27,630 nt of DNA, taken from positions 1 through 27,630 of the forward strand of contig CAYYLO010000012.1 of assembly GCA_964472675.1 (NCBI GenBank). The letters are read 5' to 3'. Below the pieces are notes generated by a model, which was not told the origin of the DNA, searched no databases, and saw only the letters and a list, made by a program, of their open reading frames with translations. The position numbers and the translations under genes were made by a program. Every line of letters begins with the position of its first letter. Positions within the stretch are counted from its first letter, which is position 1. This document shows positions 8,260 through 14,611 of this stretch, piece by piece. This stretch comes from 01-FULL-43-15b sp964472675. Its GTDB lineage: Bacteria; Patescibacteriota; Microgenomatia; UBA8517; UBA10165.

Positions 8260-9527
8260 TTGATCAATTGTGCCACCTTTTGGCCCAACTCGACAGCGTA
8301 ATTGGTTCCCCTGTCCCAAGGGTAGACTTGTTGAATGTTGGCTAAATATAAACCTTTTAAGGGTGTTTTTGCGGAAGGGATTTTGGACGAATAATCCAGA
8401 GGTATGATGGGTTGGGCAAATGGAGTTTTTGAAACCCATACTTTTTTAACCCAGGCTTTTGTAAATTGAGGATTTATTCTTTTAAGGTATGGGAAAAACT
8501 CTTTCAAAAGACCATAAGGAGTTTTCTTAAAATACTGATGGGTTGTCTCCAGATAATTTCCTACGTACAAAAGTGTGTTGCCACCGTAATTTTTCTTATC
8601 GACCAGGTTTGTGTGTTCAACAACAGAAAGAAATGGAAAGTCTTTTTCATTGATATTCAGCCAGTAGATGGAATTTGGAAGAAACGGTTGGTTGAGGGCA
8701 AGGATTAAATTTACCGCACCCAAACCCTTGAGATTTGTAATAGATTTTACATAAGGTGCGGGAAGGTTGGGGGTAATTTGACAAAACCGGTACGCTGGAA
8801 GAGTGCAGATGACGTAATCGAATTCGAACAGTGCTTTTTTACCAGCGGCTAAGAAAAACTTTCCTTCTTTCTGTTGGATTTGGGAAATGCTGGTTTTATA
8901 TATAAACTTAACACCACTCCTTTTTGCTTTTAAGGCAACAAGATCAGCGAGTTTTTGAAAGCCGCGTTCCGGATACCCTAATGCGGCACTTCTTTTTTTG
9001 ATTCTTGCCCAAAACCAAACGGCGGAGATTCTTTTGGCATATTTACCAAACTTTTTGACAAATAAAGGTTGCCATAAAATTTTCCAAGGTTTTTTGCCCA
9101 TACTTCTTGTTAAAAAACTTTCACTGGTTTTGTTTTCTAGAGTTTTCCACAATGGGGTGAGTTTCAGATACGCAAGGGCAAACGCGGTTCTGGTTTTTTC
9201 AAAAAGACTAAGGTGTGGGAATGCCAACAATGAGGTGGCAGAATCCAACTGATAAACTTTACCATTGTATAGAGTTGAGGTTTTTGCTTTTTTAAAAAAA
9301 ATGGGAACACCGACCTCTTTGGCCAGGTCTTGAATTGACCAGTCAGATGTAAAGAGGTGATGGTAATGTTCCTCGAGCGCCCATTTCCAACCCTGAAATC
9401 TAAAGCCTTTTGCTAAACCACCAGGAACTGTGTCTCTCTCAAAAACAGTGACCTTGTGCCCTTTTTTGGCCAGCGCCAACGCAGAAGATAAGCCTACAAA
9501 GCCGGCGCCTATAATTCCTATCCTCAT
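8256..9527 (-). CDS. FAD-dependent NAD(P)-binding oxidoreductase (amine oxidase/protoporphyrinogen oxidase-like fold)
   Basis: 423 aa, soluble. An N-terminal Rossmann dinucleotide-binding motif GIIGAGFVGLSSALALA (GxGxxG at 7-12), an acidic residue ending the second strand (FERD, Glu30) and VPGGLAKGF following are classic for the flavin amine oxidase family. WALEEHYHHLF (~49-59) and the C-terminal GLYLANIQQVYPWDRGTNYAVELG (second FAD contact) match the subgroup that sits in cell-surface polysaccharide clusters, near UDP-galactopyranose mutase-like and protoporphyrinogen oxidase-like proteins. The substrate is unknown. It is the first gene of the three-gene ATGA-coupled operon and has its own near-leaderless promoter. 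Confidence 0.82.
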   Translation of the reverse strand: MRIGIIGAGFVGLSSALALAKKGHKVTVFERDTVPGGLAKGFRFQGWKWALEEHYHHLFTSDWSIQDLAKEVGVPIFFKKAKTSTLYNGKVYQLDSATSLLAFPHLSLFEKTRTAFALAYLKLTPLWKTLENKTSESFLTRSMGKKPWKILWQPLFVKKFGKYAKRISAVWFWARIKKRSAALGYPERGFQKLADLVALKAKRSGVKFIYKTSISQIQQKEGKFFLAAGKKALFEFDYVICTLPAYRFCQITPNLPAPYVKSITNLKGLGAVNLILALNQPFLPNSIYWLNINEKDFPFLSVVEHTNLVDKKNYGGNTLLYVGNYLETTHQYFKKTPYGLLKEFFPYLKRINPQFTKAWVKKVWVSKTPFAQPIIPLDYSSKIPSAKTPLKGLYLANIQQVYPWDRGTNYAVELGQKVAQLIK

Positions 9528-9536
9528 AGTGACAAG

Positions 9537-9542
9537 ATTGTA
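9537..9542 (-). promoter_or_regulatory. Extended -10 (TGTTACAAT) for the FAD oxidoreductase operon
   Basis: The minus-strand TG-T-TACAAT ends 9 nt before the ATG at 9527, so the transcript would have almost no leader. There is no clear -35 hexamer 17 bp upstream. It abuts the end of the 8-bp-period array at 9544-9635. Confidence 0.45.
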
Positions 9543-9543
9543 A

Positions 9544-9635
9544 CAGCAATCCAGGTGGTCGGAAAGCTAGAGAAATCAGTTGGCCGGGGTGTCAGAGGAT
9601 CGGCAAGTCGGTGGGTCTGTGTGACAGAGGGTCAG
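9544..9635. repeat. 8-bp-period C-N-G array B
   Basis: On the plus strand C-N-G trinucleotides begin at 9544, 9552, 9560, then 9577, 9585, 9593, 9601, 9609, 9617, 9625 and 9633. All steps are 8 bp except one of 17. The 10-mer CAGCAATCCA occurs at both ends (9544-9553 and 9633-9642). The intervening five bases are variable, so this is a phased degenerate repeat and not an exact microsatellite. Confidence 0.85.
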
Positions 9636-9750
9636 CAATCCAACGTCTAACCACACGTGCGATTGTGGTTCCGCGTTTAAAAGAGGAGGCGGAATTTCTT
9701 GCCCGTGATTACAAGGTATTGTCAAAAAGAATGAATGCCTTACAATCTCA

Positions 9751-9835
9751 CTGGAGATCTGGCGATCTGATTTAACTGGTTTACTGGCCTTCTGGCATGC
9801 TGATTTTCTGGTGTGCTGACCCCTCTGACACCCTG
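9751..9835. repeat. 8-bp-period CTG array A
   Basis: CTG begins at 9751, 9759, 9767, 9776, 9784, 9792, 9800, 9808, 9816, 9825 and 9833: eleven units, eight steps of 8 bp and two of 9 bp. The base after CTG is G or A in every unit; the rest vary. It ends 6 nt from the stop codon of the flanking cohesin gene (9841). Confidence 0.88.
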
Positions 9836-9840
9836 ACTTT

Positions 9841-10650
9841 CTATAAAGCAAGTGCAATGCCAGCAAGGAGAAGCACCAAACCACCCAAAACACCCAGGAG
9901 GATAGGTGTACTGATACCAGCGACAGGAGTTGTGGAGCCTGAGGCGACATTGGTAGTAAATGTTGGTGTGGGGGTTGAAAGAGTCGGTCTGCGAGTTGGA
10001 GTTGGGGTTGTGGCCGTACCTCCAACAGGATTACCAGTTGGGGTGACTGCGGGGGATGTGGTAGGTGTGGCTGCAGCAGAAGGAATGGGAGTAGTTCCAG
10101 TTGGAAGCACAGCGGTAGCTGGGGCAAGTACTGTTATGGAGGCCGAATTTTGAGAAGCTAAAACATTTGTGCCTTCTCCAATTCCCGCAACTAAGGTTTG
10201 CGGCGCAAAGTTAACAGTAGCGACCCCTGGAGCTTTGGCAATAAACTTCAATGTTGCCAGCCCCCCTTGCCCTTGAGGAGGATTGGCCGGTTGAGCGGAT
10301 AGGGTTATATTTGCAGTTCCTGTGGTGTTATTTATCTGCGGGCTGACAAATACCACAGGCAACATCTCTGTTAAGGGAGTAAAATCTTTTAAGGTTAGTT
10401 TTTGGGGGTCAAATGTAACGTGAAGTTCAGCGCCAGTTGCTGTATTGGTTCCGGTGCTCATTTGAATTGTGAGGCTGACCTCCTCACCCACATTGGCCGT
10501 TTTTGTAGGAGGAAGAACAGAGAGGGTTGTTGCGGGTGCCGCATTTTTTCTTAAGTCCTGTTGTTGCTTGACCAAAAGCATGCCCACGACTAAGCCCACA
10601 ATCAATAAAACCAAAACGATTATACCGATGACGATATTTTTCTTGCTCAT
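9841..10650 (-). CDS. Membrane-anchored cohesin-like domain surface protein
   Basis: 269 aa from the ATG at 10650, which overlaps the previous TGA as ATGA; an upstream in-frame start at 10677 would lie inside that gene. Domain order: N-terminal hydrophobic segment (~5-26); KQQQDLRKNAAP just outside the membrane; one cohesin-like beta domain (~35-175) with TANVGEEVSLTIQMS, GAELHVTFDPQKLTLKDF and GLATLKFIAKAPG, the hallmark strands of the cohesin/CBM2-like fold; a Thr/Pro-rich stalk; then TTPVAG followed by a C-terminal hydrophobic helix ending LALAL-like without a basic tail. Cohesins bind dockerins, and two dockerin proteins are encoded just upstream. It could tether them to the cell; that role is inferred. 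Confidence 0.82.
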   Translation of the reverse strand: MSKKNIVIGIIVLVLLIVGLVVGMLLVKQQQDLRKNAAPATTLSVLPPTKTANVGEEVSLTIQMSTGTNTATGAELHVTFDPQKLTLKDFTPLTEMLPVVFVSPQINNTTGTANITLSAQPANPPQGQGGLATLKFIAKAPGVATVNFAPQTLVAGIGEGTNVLASQNSASITVLAPATAVLPTGTTPIPSAAATPTTSPAVTPTGNPVGGTATTPTPTRRPTLSTPTPTFTTNVASGSTTPVAGISTPILLGVLGGLVLLLAGIALAL

Positions 10651-11219
10651 TGAACTGTTACAGTTGTGCCCTGCCACGACTTTACCGTGTTTTCTCTTTG
10701 ATTTTCTGCCGTTACAATAGTGTTGCCAAGAGAGATTTGGGTGGTGCCGGCATCTTTTGCATTTATTACTACCTTGGCCAAAACGCCACTTCCTTCGGAA
10801 GGCTGCAATGTTCCTATGGTATAAACAACTTCACCTTTTTGGTTGTCAATTTGTTTTGCTAAACGTAGTGGGTTAGCAAGAAAATCGCCCGCGAATATTT
10901 CTTTTATCGAAATGACTTTTGGGTTAAACTTTAAATGAATTTCATTGCCAGTAACTTTGTTCCCGGGGGAAGCTATGTTTAGCAATATTGTTTTTTCCTG
11001 AGAAGCAGACAGGATTAAAGTCGCGGGTGTTGTTGTTAAGACAATATCCTTCTGGGTTTGTAATGGTGCAGCCGTTGTGGTGGCAATTGGAGCCTGTTGT
11101 CGGGGTAAAGTCGGTTTGGTTGTCACCTCTTGTAAGGGGTCAATAACGACTGTGGCCAAAAGAATCGCAACTGCGCTCAAGATTGGTGTTGTCCAGTTGT
11201 GATTAATGGTTGGGTACAT
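10647..11219 (-). CDS. Cohesin-like domain protein with N-terminal membrane anchor
   Basis: 190 aa. Hydrophobic N-terminal segment (~12-27), a Thr/Pro/Gln-rich linker to ~60, then a single cohesin-like domain (~60-190): ATLILSASQEKTILLNIAS, GNEIHLKFNPKVISIKEIFAGDF, GEVVYTIGTLQPSEGSGVLAKVVINAKDAGTTQI. It lacks the C-terminal stalk and second hydrophobic segment of its downstream neighbour, to which it is coupled by an ATGA overlap. The 44-nt gap from the previous gene shows no clear Shine-Dalgarno. No catalytic motif is present, so a binding or scaffold role is likely. Confidence 0.8.
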   Translation of the reverse strand: MYPTINHNWTTPILSAVAILLATVVIDPLQEVTTKPTLPRQQAPIATTTAAPLQTQKDIVLTTTPATLILSASQEKTILLNIASPGNKVTGNEIHLKFNPKVISIKEIFAGDFLANPLRLAKQIDNQKGEVVYTIGTLQPSEGSGVLAKVVINAKDAGTTQISLGNTIVTAENQRENTVKSWQGTTVTVQ

Positions 11220-11263
11220 AAGGGCAATTTAGTATGCCTGCCTTTGTTTTAGAACGCAAGTAT

Positions 11264-12451
11264 TTATTCGCCTGTTTTTCCATAGTTGGGAACGAAGAGG
11301 TTGTAATCAAACAAATCTACTTTGCCGTTCCGGTCAAAATCAGCCGGGCTTCCTGTTGTTGGCATCCTTGGTCCAAAGTCCTCTACAAATTCATTAAAGT
11401 CAAATAGATCAATTTTTCCGTCACCGGTTAGATCGCCGGGCAAAAGCTCGATGCTTATTACATCCAGGGTATTGGTACCACTTACCAGGGTGATGCTACC
11501 CACCCTGACCCTTAAGTGTGCGGGGCCGGTGACGTAGACATCGTAAGTGTCTGGCGACAGAGTGATACCTGTCAGAGTTGCATGAAACAAACCATTTTCG
11601 TCACCCGTAAATGTCACCCGACTTTCTGTTTTTGTTGTGGAAGTAGTACTTTGTAACTCAACCAGTGAATTTTCTTCTACCCCGTATCCTCCCCTATCTA
11701 TTCCTTGGAATCTTAAACTTATTTGTAAGCTTGCGGAGCCGGTAGTTGGCGTAGGTGCTGAAGTTGGTGTAAGTGAAGGCAGGGAGGTTGGGGTAGGTGT
11801 GGGAATTGGGGTGAAAGTCGGTGTCGGTGTTTGCGTCGGTTCTGGGCTGGTGGGCGTTGGAGTCAGAGTGGGTATTGGGGTTGGGGTGGTCCGGGCTATG
11901 GTATAGACTAGTTGATTGAAAGTAGAGTGGATAGCTTGAGGCGAAGTTGGAGCTACAACCATTAATCTGGTTACGTTAAGTGTTCCTGTGGTGGGAGTAT
12001 GGGCTGCCTGGAAGGTGAGTGTGGCTAAATGCAATAGTCCTTGGGCAACTTGTTCTGATTGTGTGTTGACCGCGACCACTCTGGCGGTACGCGTGTTTTG
12101 ATCGTAAGAAGTTAGAACCTGGCGGTTAAATTTGACAATATCAGACCCGGGGACGATTTGCGTTGGAGTAAACTCTGCAGGGAAAGTAGCAGATATGTCA
12201 AATCCTCCAATCTCAGCATTGGCATCAGCATACAGTTCCAATCTTGAGGTTTGACCGGTTTCCAAACTGATTTCTCCCAGCGGAGTCGCAGCTGCACCCT
12301 CGCGGGCAAAATAGAAAGCAATACTGGTTTCTCCTCCGGCTTTGCTGCCTAGGTTTTGAGATTTTTTGGCTAAATAAACAGAGAACGGCAACAATATCAA
12401 GAGGGTCAAAATGGTGAAGGTTGTGAGCCTCCTTTTGGTTATGGTTGGCAT
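11264..12451 (-). CDS. Secreted cohesin-like / dockerin surface protein with Thr-Pro linker
   Basis: 395 aa. N-terminal hydrophobic segment (~10-27) followed by AKKSQNLGSKAGG; a cohesin-like beta domain (~42-180) with TSRLELYADANAEIGGFDISATFP; a Thr-Pro repeat linker (~188-240); a second beta domain resembling carboxypeptidase-regulatory/prealbumin-like folds (~245-335); and a C-terminal dockerin with two calcium loops, DLTGDGKIDLFD and DFDRNGKVDLFD. The start is supported by GGGGAGAA shortly upstream and overlaps the protease stop by 13 nt. Carrying both a cohesin-like and a dockerin module, it could serve as an adaptor between anchored cohesins and other dockerin partners (inference). Confidence 0.84.
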   Translation of the reverse strand: MPTITKRRLTTFTILTLLILLPFSVYLAKKSQNLGSKAGGETSIAFYFAREGAAATPLGEISLETGQTSRLELYADANAEIGGFDISATFPAEFTPTQIVPGSDIVKFNRQVLTSYDQNTRTARVVAVNTQSEQVAQGLLHLATLTFQAAHTPTTGTLNVTRLMVVAPTSPQAIHSTFNQLVYTIARTTPTPIPTLTPTPTSPEPTQTPTPTFTPIPTPTPTSLPSLTPTSAPTPTTGSASLQISLRFQGIDRGGYGVEENSLVELQSTTSTTKTESRVTFTGDENGLFHATLTGITLSPDTYDVYVTGPAHLRVRVGSITLVSGTNTLDVISIELLPGDLTGDGKIDLFDFNEFVEDFGPRMPTTGSPADFDRNGKVDLFDYNLFVPNYGKTGE

Positions 12452-14043
12452 AATTTCTCCCCGGGAAGTGAGCGCATAGCCCTAAACCATTCGTTGTAGT
12501 CGAGAATATCTAAAACACCATCCCCGTTTATGTCGGCCCTGTCTCCTACAGGAGTTACGTTGGTAAGAAAATGTCGTTCCCACATGTCATAATCTGTGAT
12601 CCCCGTGCAACCATCGCGGTTGACATCCGAGGGTTCGGGCGTAAGTGTGGGAGTGGGAGTGAGTACTGCGAGAGTGGGGGTCGGCGTAGGAAAACTAGTG
12701 GGAGTCGGAGAAGGGGTGGGCAGGGACCCTCCAGAGGCGGTCAAAACTGCTCTGTAAACATTCAACCTTTTTCCTATTGGCTTATCCGTAGAAATGTTGT
12801 CTCCAGTTTCTTTGATGATTTGTTCTATTCTGTCAGGTGTCAAGGTAGGGTTTACAGCCAACATTAAAGCCGCAGTTGCAGCCACGTGTGGGGTAGCGGC
12901 TGAAGTTCCGTTAAACCAGCGTGTGTAGGAATTATTGAGAGTGGTAGTAATAATTTCCTCGCCAGGAGCGGCAATATCTACAGGGCTTCCCCAATTGGAA
13001 TAATACCTTCTTTCATCTGCTCTTCCTGAGGCTCCTACAGCGATAACTCCGTTACAAGAGGCGGGAGTGATCATTGTGGCATCGGAGTCGTAGTTTCCTG
13101 CAGCAGAGACCACAACGACATTTTTGGATCGGGCGTAATCGATTGCTTCTTGAAGATAAGGAGTATGGCTGCAAGGGAGCCCAGGATAGGATTGAACTTC
13201 CAGGTAAACAATTTTTGAACCCTGGCTGACAGCATAAACTATGCCTTCAGCAACAGCACTGTAAGACGTATCGTTTCCATAGACTTTAACTGCCAGGATG
13301 TGTGCGCTTGGTGCGATGCCGGTTAGTCCTTCGTTATTGTTGAGTAAAGCGCCGACAATTCCTGCAACTTCTGTGCCATGTGGATATTCATCCATAGAGT
13401 CTTCATCGTTATCCCCAAAGTCGTGCCCATTGATAATGTCAGCTGGCAAATCACGATGTGTGTAGTCTATGCCGGTATCTATGGAACCAATAAGAATATC
13501 CCTTGACCCTGTTGTCGACTCCCATGCGCGATTGGCTTGAATCTTTGCCAAATTCCACATGTCAGGATAAAAGGGGTCATTAACACTTACAGATGGAGGC
13601 TCTGGCATTTTGAAGTCTTGAGCAGCATAAGCAACACCCGGAAGCCTTGAGAAGTTTTCTGCTGCATTTTTGCCGGTTCCTGCTTCGACTTCGTATTCAT
13701 AGGTATTACCATTGGCAGGTTCTAGTATTTTTTCTTCGCCTGATACGCCGCTGGCTTGTTTTACTGATTCTAAAAAGGCTAGTTTTTGCTCTGGCTGTTG
13801 TTGTCCCCTTAGGCGGAAGTTTAAGTCTTCAAAAATTTTGAAAATTCCACCGAGAGGCTGTTTTGCTTTTTGGGATCTTCCGGCTGCAGCTTGCGAAAGA
13901 TCTTGGGGAGATTGGCCTTCTTGATATTTGACAATAATTTGATTTGCAGGTACAGGTTTCTCAGTAGTTTGCGCAAAAGCTGGTAAAGGAACGGACAGAG
14001 AAGTTGTCAGACACACCCCCAAGATAAGCAGGACACGTATCAT
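12439..14043 (-). CDS. Secreted subtilisin-like serine protease (S8) with C-terminal dockerin
   Basis: 534 aa from the ATG at 14043, chosen because MIRVLLILGVCL...PAFA|QT is a clean signal peptide with AxA cleavage and a promoter precedes it; a longer reading to 14106 overlaps the upstream gene. A propeptide-like region follows, with NQIIVKYQEG and VAYAAQDFKM. The S8 catalytic residues are all present: Asp189 in SIDTGIDYTH, His222 in YPHGTEVAGI, oxyanion Asn317 in SAAGNYD and Ser381 in NGTSAATPHVAA. After a Thr-Pro linker there is a dockerin with loops DVNRDGCTGITD and DINGDGVLDILD. Predicted to be an extracellular protease docked to the nearby cohesin proteins. Specificity is unknown. Confidence 0.93.
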   Translation of the reverse strand: MIRVLLILGVCLTTSLSVPLPAFAQTTEKPVPANQIIVKYQEGQSPQDLSQAAAGRSQKAKQPLGGIFKIFEDLNFRLRGQQQPEQKLAFLESVKQASGVSGEEKILEPANGNTYEYEVEAGTGKNAAENFSRLPGVAYAAQDFKMPEPPSVSVNDPFYPDMWNLAKIQANRAWESTTGSRDILIGSIDTGIDYTHRDLPADIINGHDFGDNDEDSMDEYPHGTEVAGIVGALLNNNEGLTGIAPSAHILAVKVYGNDTSYSAVAEGIVYAVSQGSKIVYLEVQSYPGLPCSHTPYLQEAIDYARSKNVVVVSAAGNYDSDATMITPASCNGVIAVGASGRADERRYYSNWGSPVDIAAPGEEIITTTLNNSYTRWFNGTSAATPHVAATAALMLAVNPTLTPDRIEQIIKETGDNISTDKPIGKRLNVYRAVLTASGGSLPTPSPTPTSFPTPTPTLAVLTPTPTLTPEPSDVNRDGCTGITDYDMWERHFLTNVTPVGDRADINGDGVLDILDYNEWFRAMRSLPGEKLCQP

Positions 14044-14054
14044 GAATAACAGTA

Positions 14055-14066
14055 TGAGAATTCTCA
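14055..14066. promoter_or_regulatory. 12-bp perfect palindrome at the protease transcription start
   Basis: TGAGAATTCTCA lies directly after the -10 and covers the predicted start point, where an operator would be expected. No known regulator is recognised. A 12-bp palindrome can occur by chance in a window this size, so only the position is suggestive. Confidence 0.35.
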
Positions 14067-14093
14067 GTATAAAAAACAAGCAATGCCTGTCGA
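14066..14093 (-). promoter_or_regulatory. Sigma70-type promoter for the subtilisin gene
   Basis: Minus strand: -35 TCGACA (14093-14088, 5/6 match), 16-bp spacer, -10 TATACT (14071-14066, 5/6 match). The predicted start is around 14059, giving a leader of about 16 nt to the ATG at 14043. It lies in the 52-nt gap after the stalk protein gene. Confidence 0.6.
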
Positions 14094-14095
14094 TA

Positions 14096-14605
14096 TTACA
14101 GGGCAAGGAGGATGCCGATAAAGAGGACTAGAGCGCCAGCTGAGATTCCAGCTACAACTGGCCAGGAGACGCCAACGTTAGGTAGAGTTTCCGAGCTTGT
14201 AGCGCTAGTCGGAGTGGCTGTTGCCTGGCTTCCGGAAGTAGATGTTGAGCTGGCAGCAGATGTGGGAGTGGCTGCTGGTGTTGAAGTTGCTGTTGGTTTG
14301 GGTGTTGGCGTGAGGGTTGCCGTAGGAGATACCGGCCCGCCAATTGCTCTGGTTGGTGTGGGTGTTGGGGTACTTGTTGGAGTTGCGGGGCTATCTGTAC
14401 CAGCTGCTGCTAAAGTGAAATTAACGCTGCTGGTACAATTTGCCTGACTAGGGGCAGTTGCTTTAGGTTGGCTTTCGGGAACATTTGGCGCAACCGGCTG
14501 TGACTGAAGCTGGTATAACCATAAAGCTGTTCCAACGGCAACCAGTGCCAGAACTACCGTCGAAACAATAAGTATTATAGTTTTAGCGTTAATATTTTTA
14601 TTCAT
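14096..14605 (-). CDS. Thr/Pro/Ser-stalk surface protein with C-terminal LPNVG-hydrophobic tail
   Basis: 169 aa of low complexity. N-terminal hydrophobic segment (~9-30), a short region with one Cys (NCTSSVNFTLA), a long Thr-Pro-Ser-Ala stretch (~70-137), then LPNVG followed by a hydrophobic helix running to the C-terminus. With no folded domain evident it probably acts as a stalk or spacer, perhaps heavily glycosylated in the Thr-rich part. The LPNVG-helix ending resembles a sortase-type sorting signal but lacks a basic tail. It starts 6 nt after the upstream gene, so they are co-transcribed. Confidence 0.75.
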   Translation of the reverse strand: MNKNINAKTIILIVSTVVLALVAVGTALWLYQLQSQPVAPNVPESQPKATAPSQANCTSSVNFTLAAAGTDSPATPTSTPTPTPTRAIGGPVSPTATLTPTPKPTATSTPAATPTSAASSTSTSGSQATATPTSATSSETLPNVGVSWPVVAGISAGALVLFIGILLAL

Positions 14606-14611
14606 ATATCT

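Larger units (their letters stand above)
9528..9840. other. 313-bp non-coding gap dominated by repeat arrays
   Basis: No credible gene lies here. A minus-strand ORF crossing it (9576-10127) is an out-of-frame shadow of the cohesin gene. The gap holds two 8-bp-period C-N-G arrays (9544-9635 and 9751-9835) separated by about 115 bp of ordinary sequence. That middle part contains a 6-bp stem TTCCGC/GCGGAA (9670-9695). GGTGTCAGAGG (9588-9598) reappears inverted as CCTCTGACACC at 9823-9833, so the outer parts are partly inverted copies. Confidence 0.8.

Noticed and set aside
8260..8439. Upstream extension of the GT-C-like gene by 60 residues
   Set aside because: It lies wholly inside the FAD oxidoreductase gene; the ATG at 8259 gives the ATGA junction seen repeatedly here.
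9544..9835. CRISPR array
   Set aside because: There are no long identical repeats or spacers, and the periodicity is 8 bp with only C-N-G conserved.
9576..10127. 183-aa Leu/Pro/Gln-rich minus-strand ORF
   Set aside because: It overlaps the cohesin gene in another frame, its composition is that of shadowed Thr-Pro codons, and its tail reads through the 8-bp arrays.
11780..11890. Plus-strand Gly/Val-rich ORFs opposite the Thr-Pro linkers (also near 9960-10110 and 14190-14380)
   Set aside because: They are reverse complements of Thr-Pro codons in genuine genes and have no independent support.
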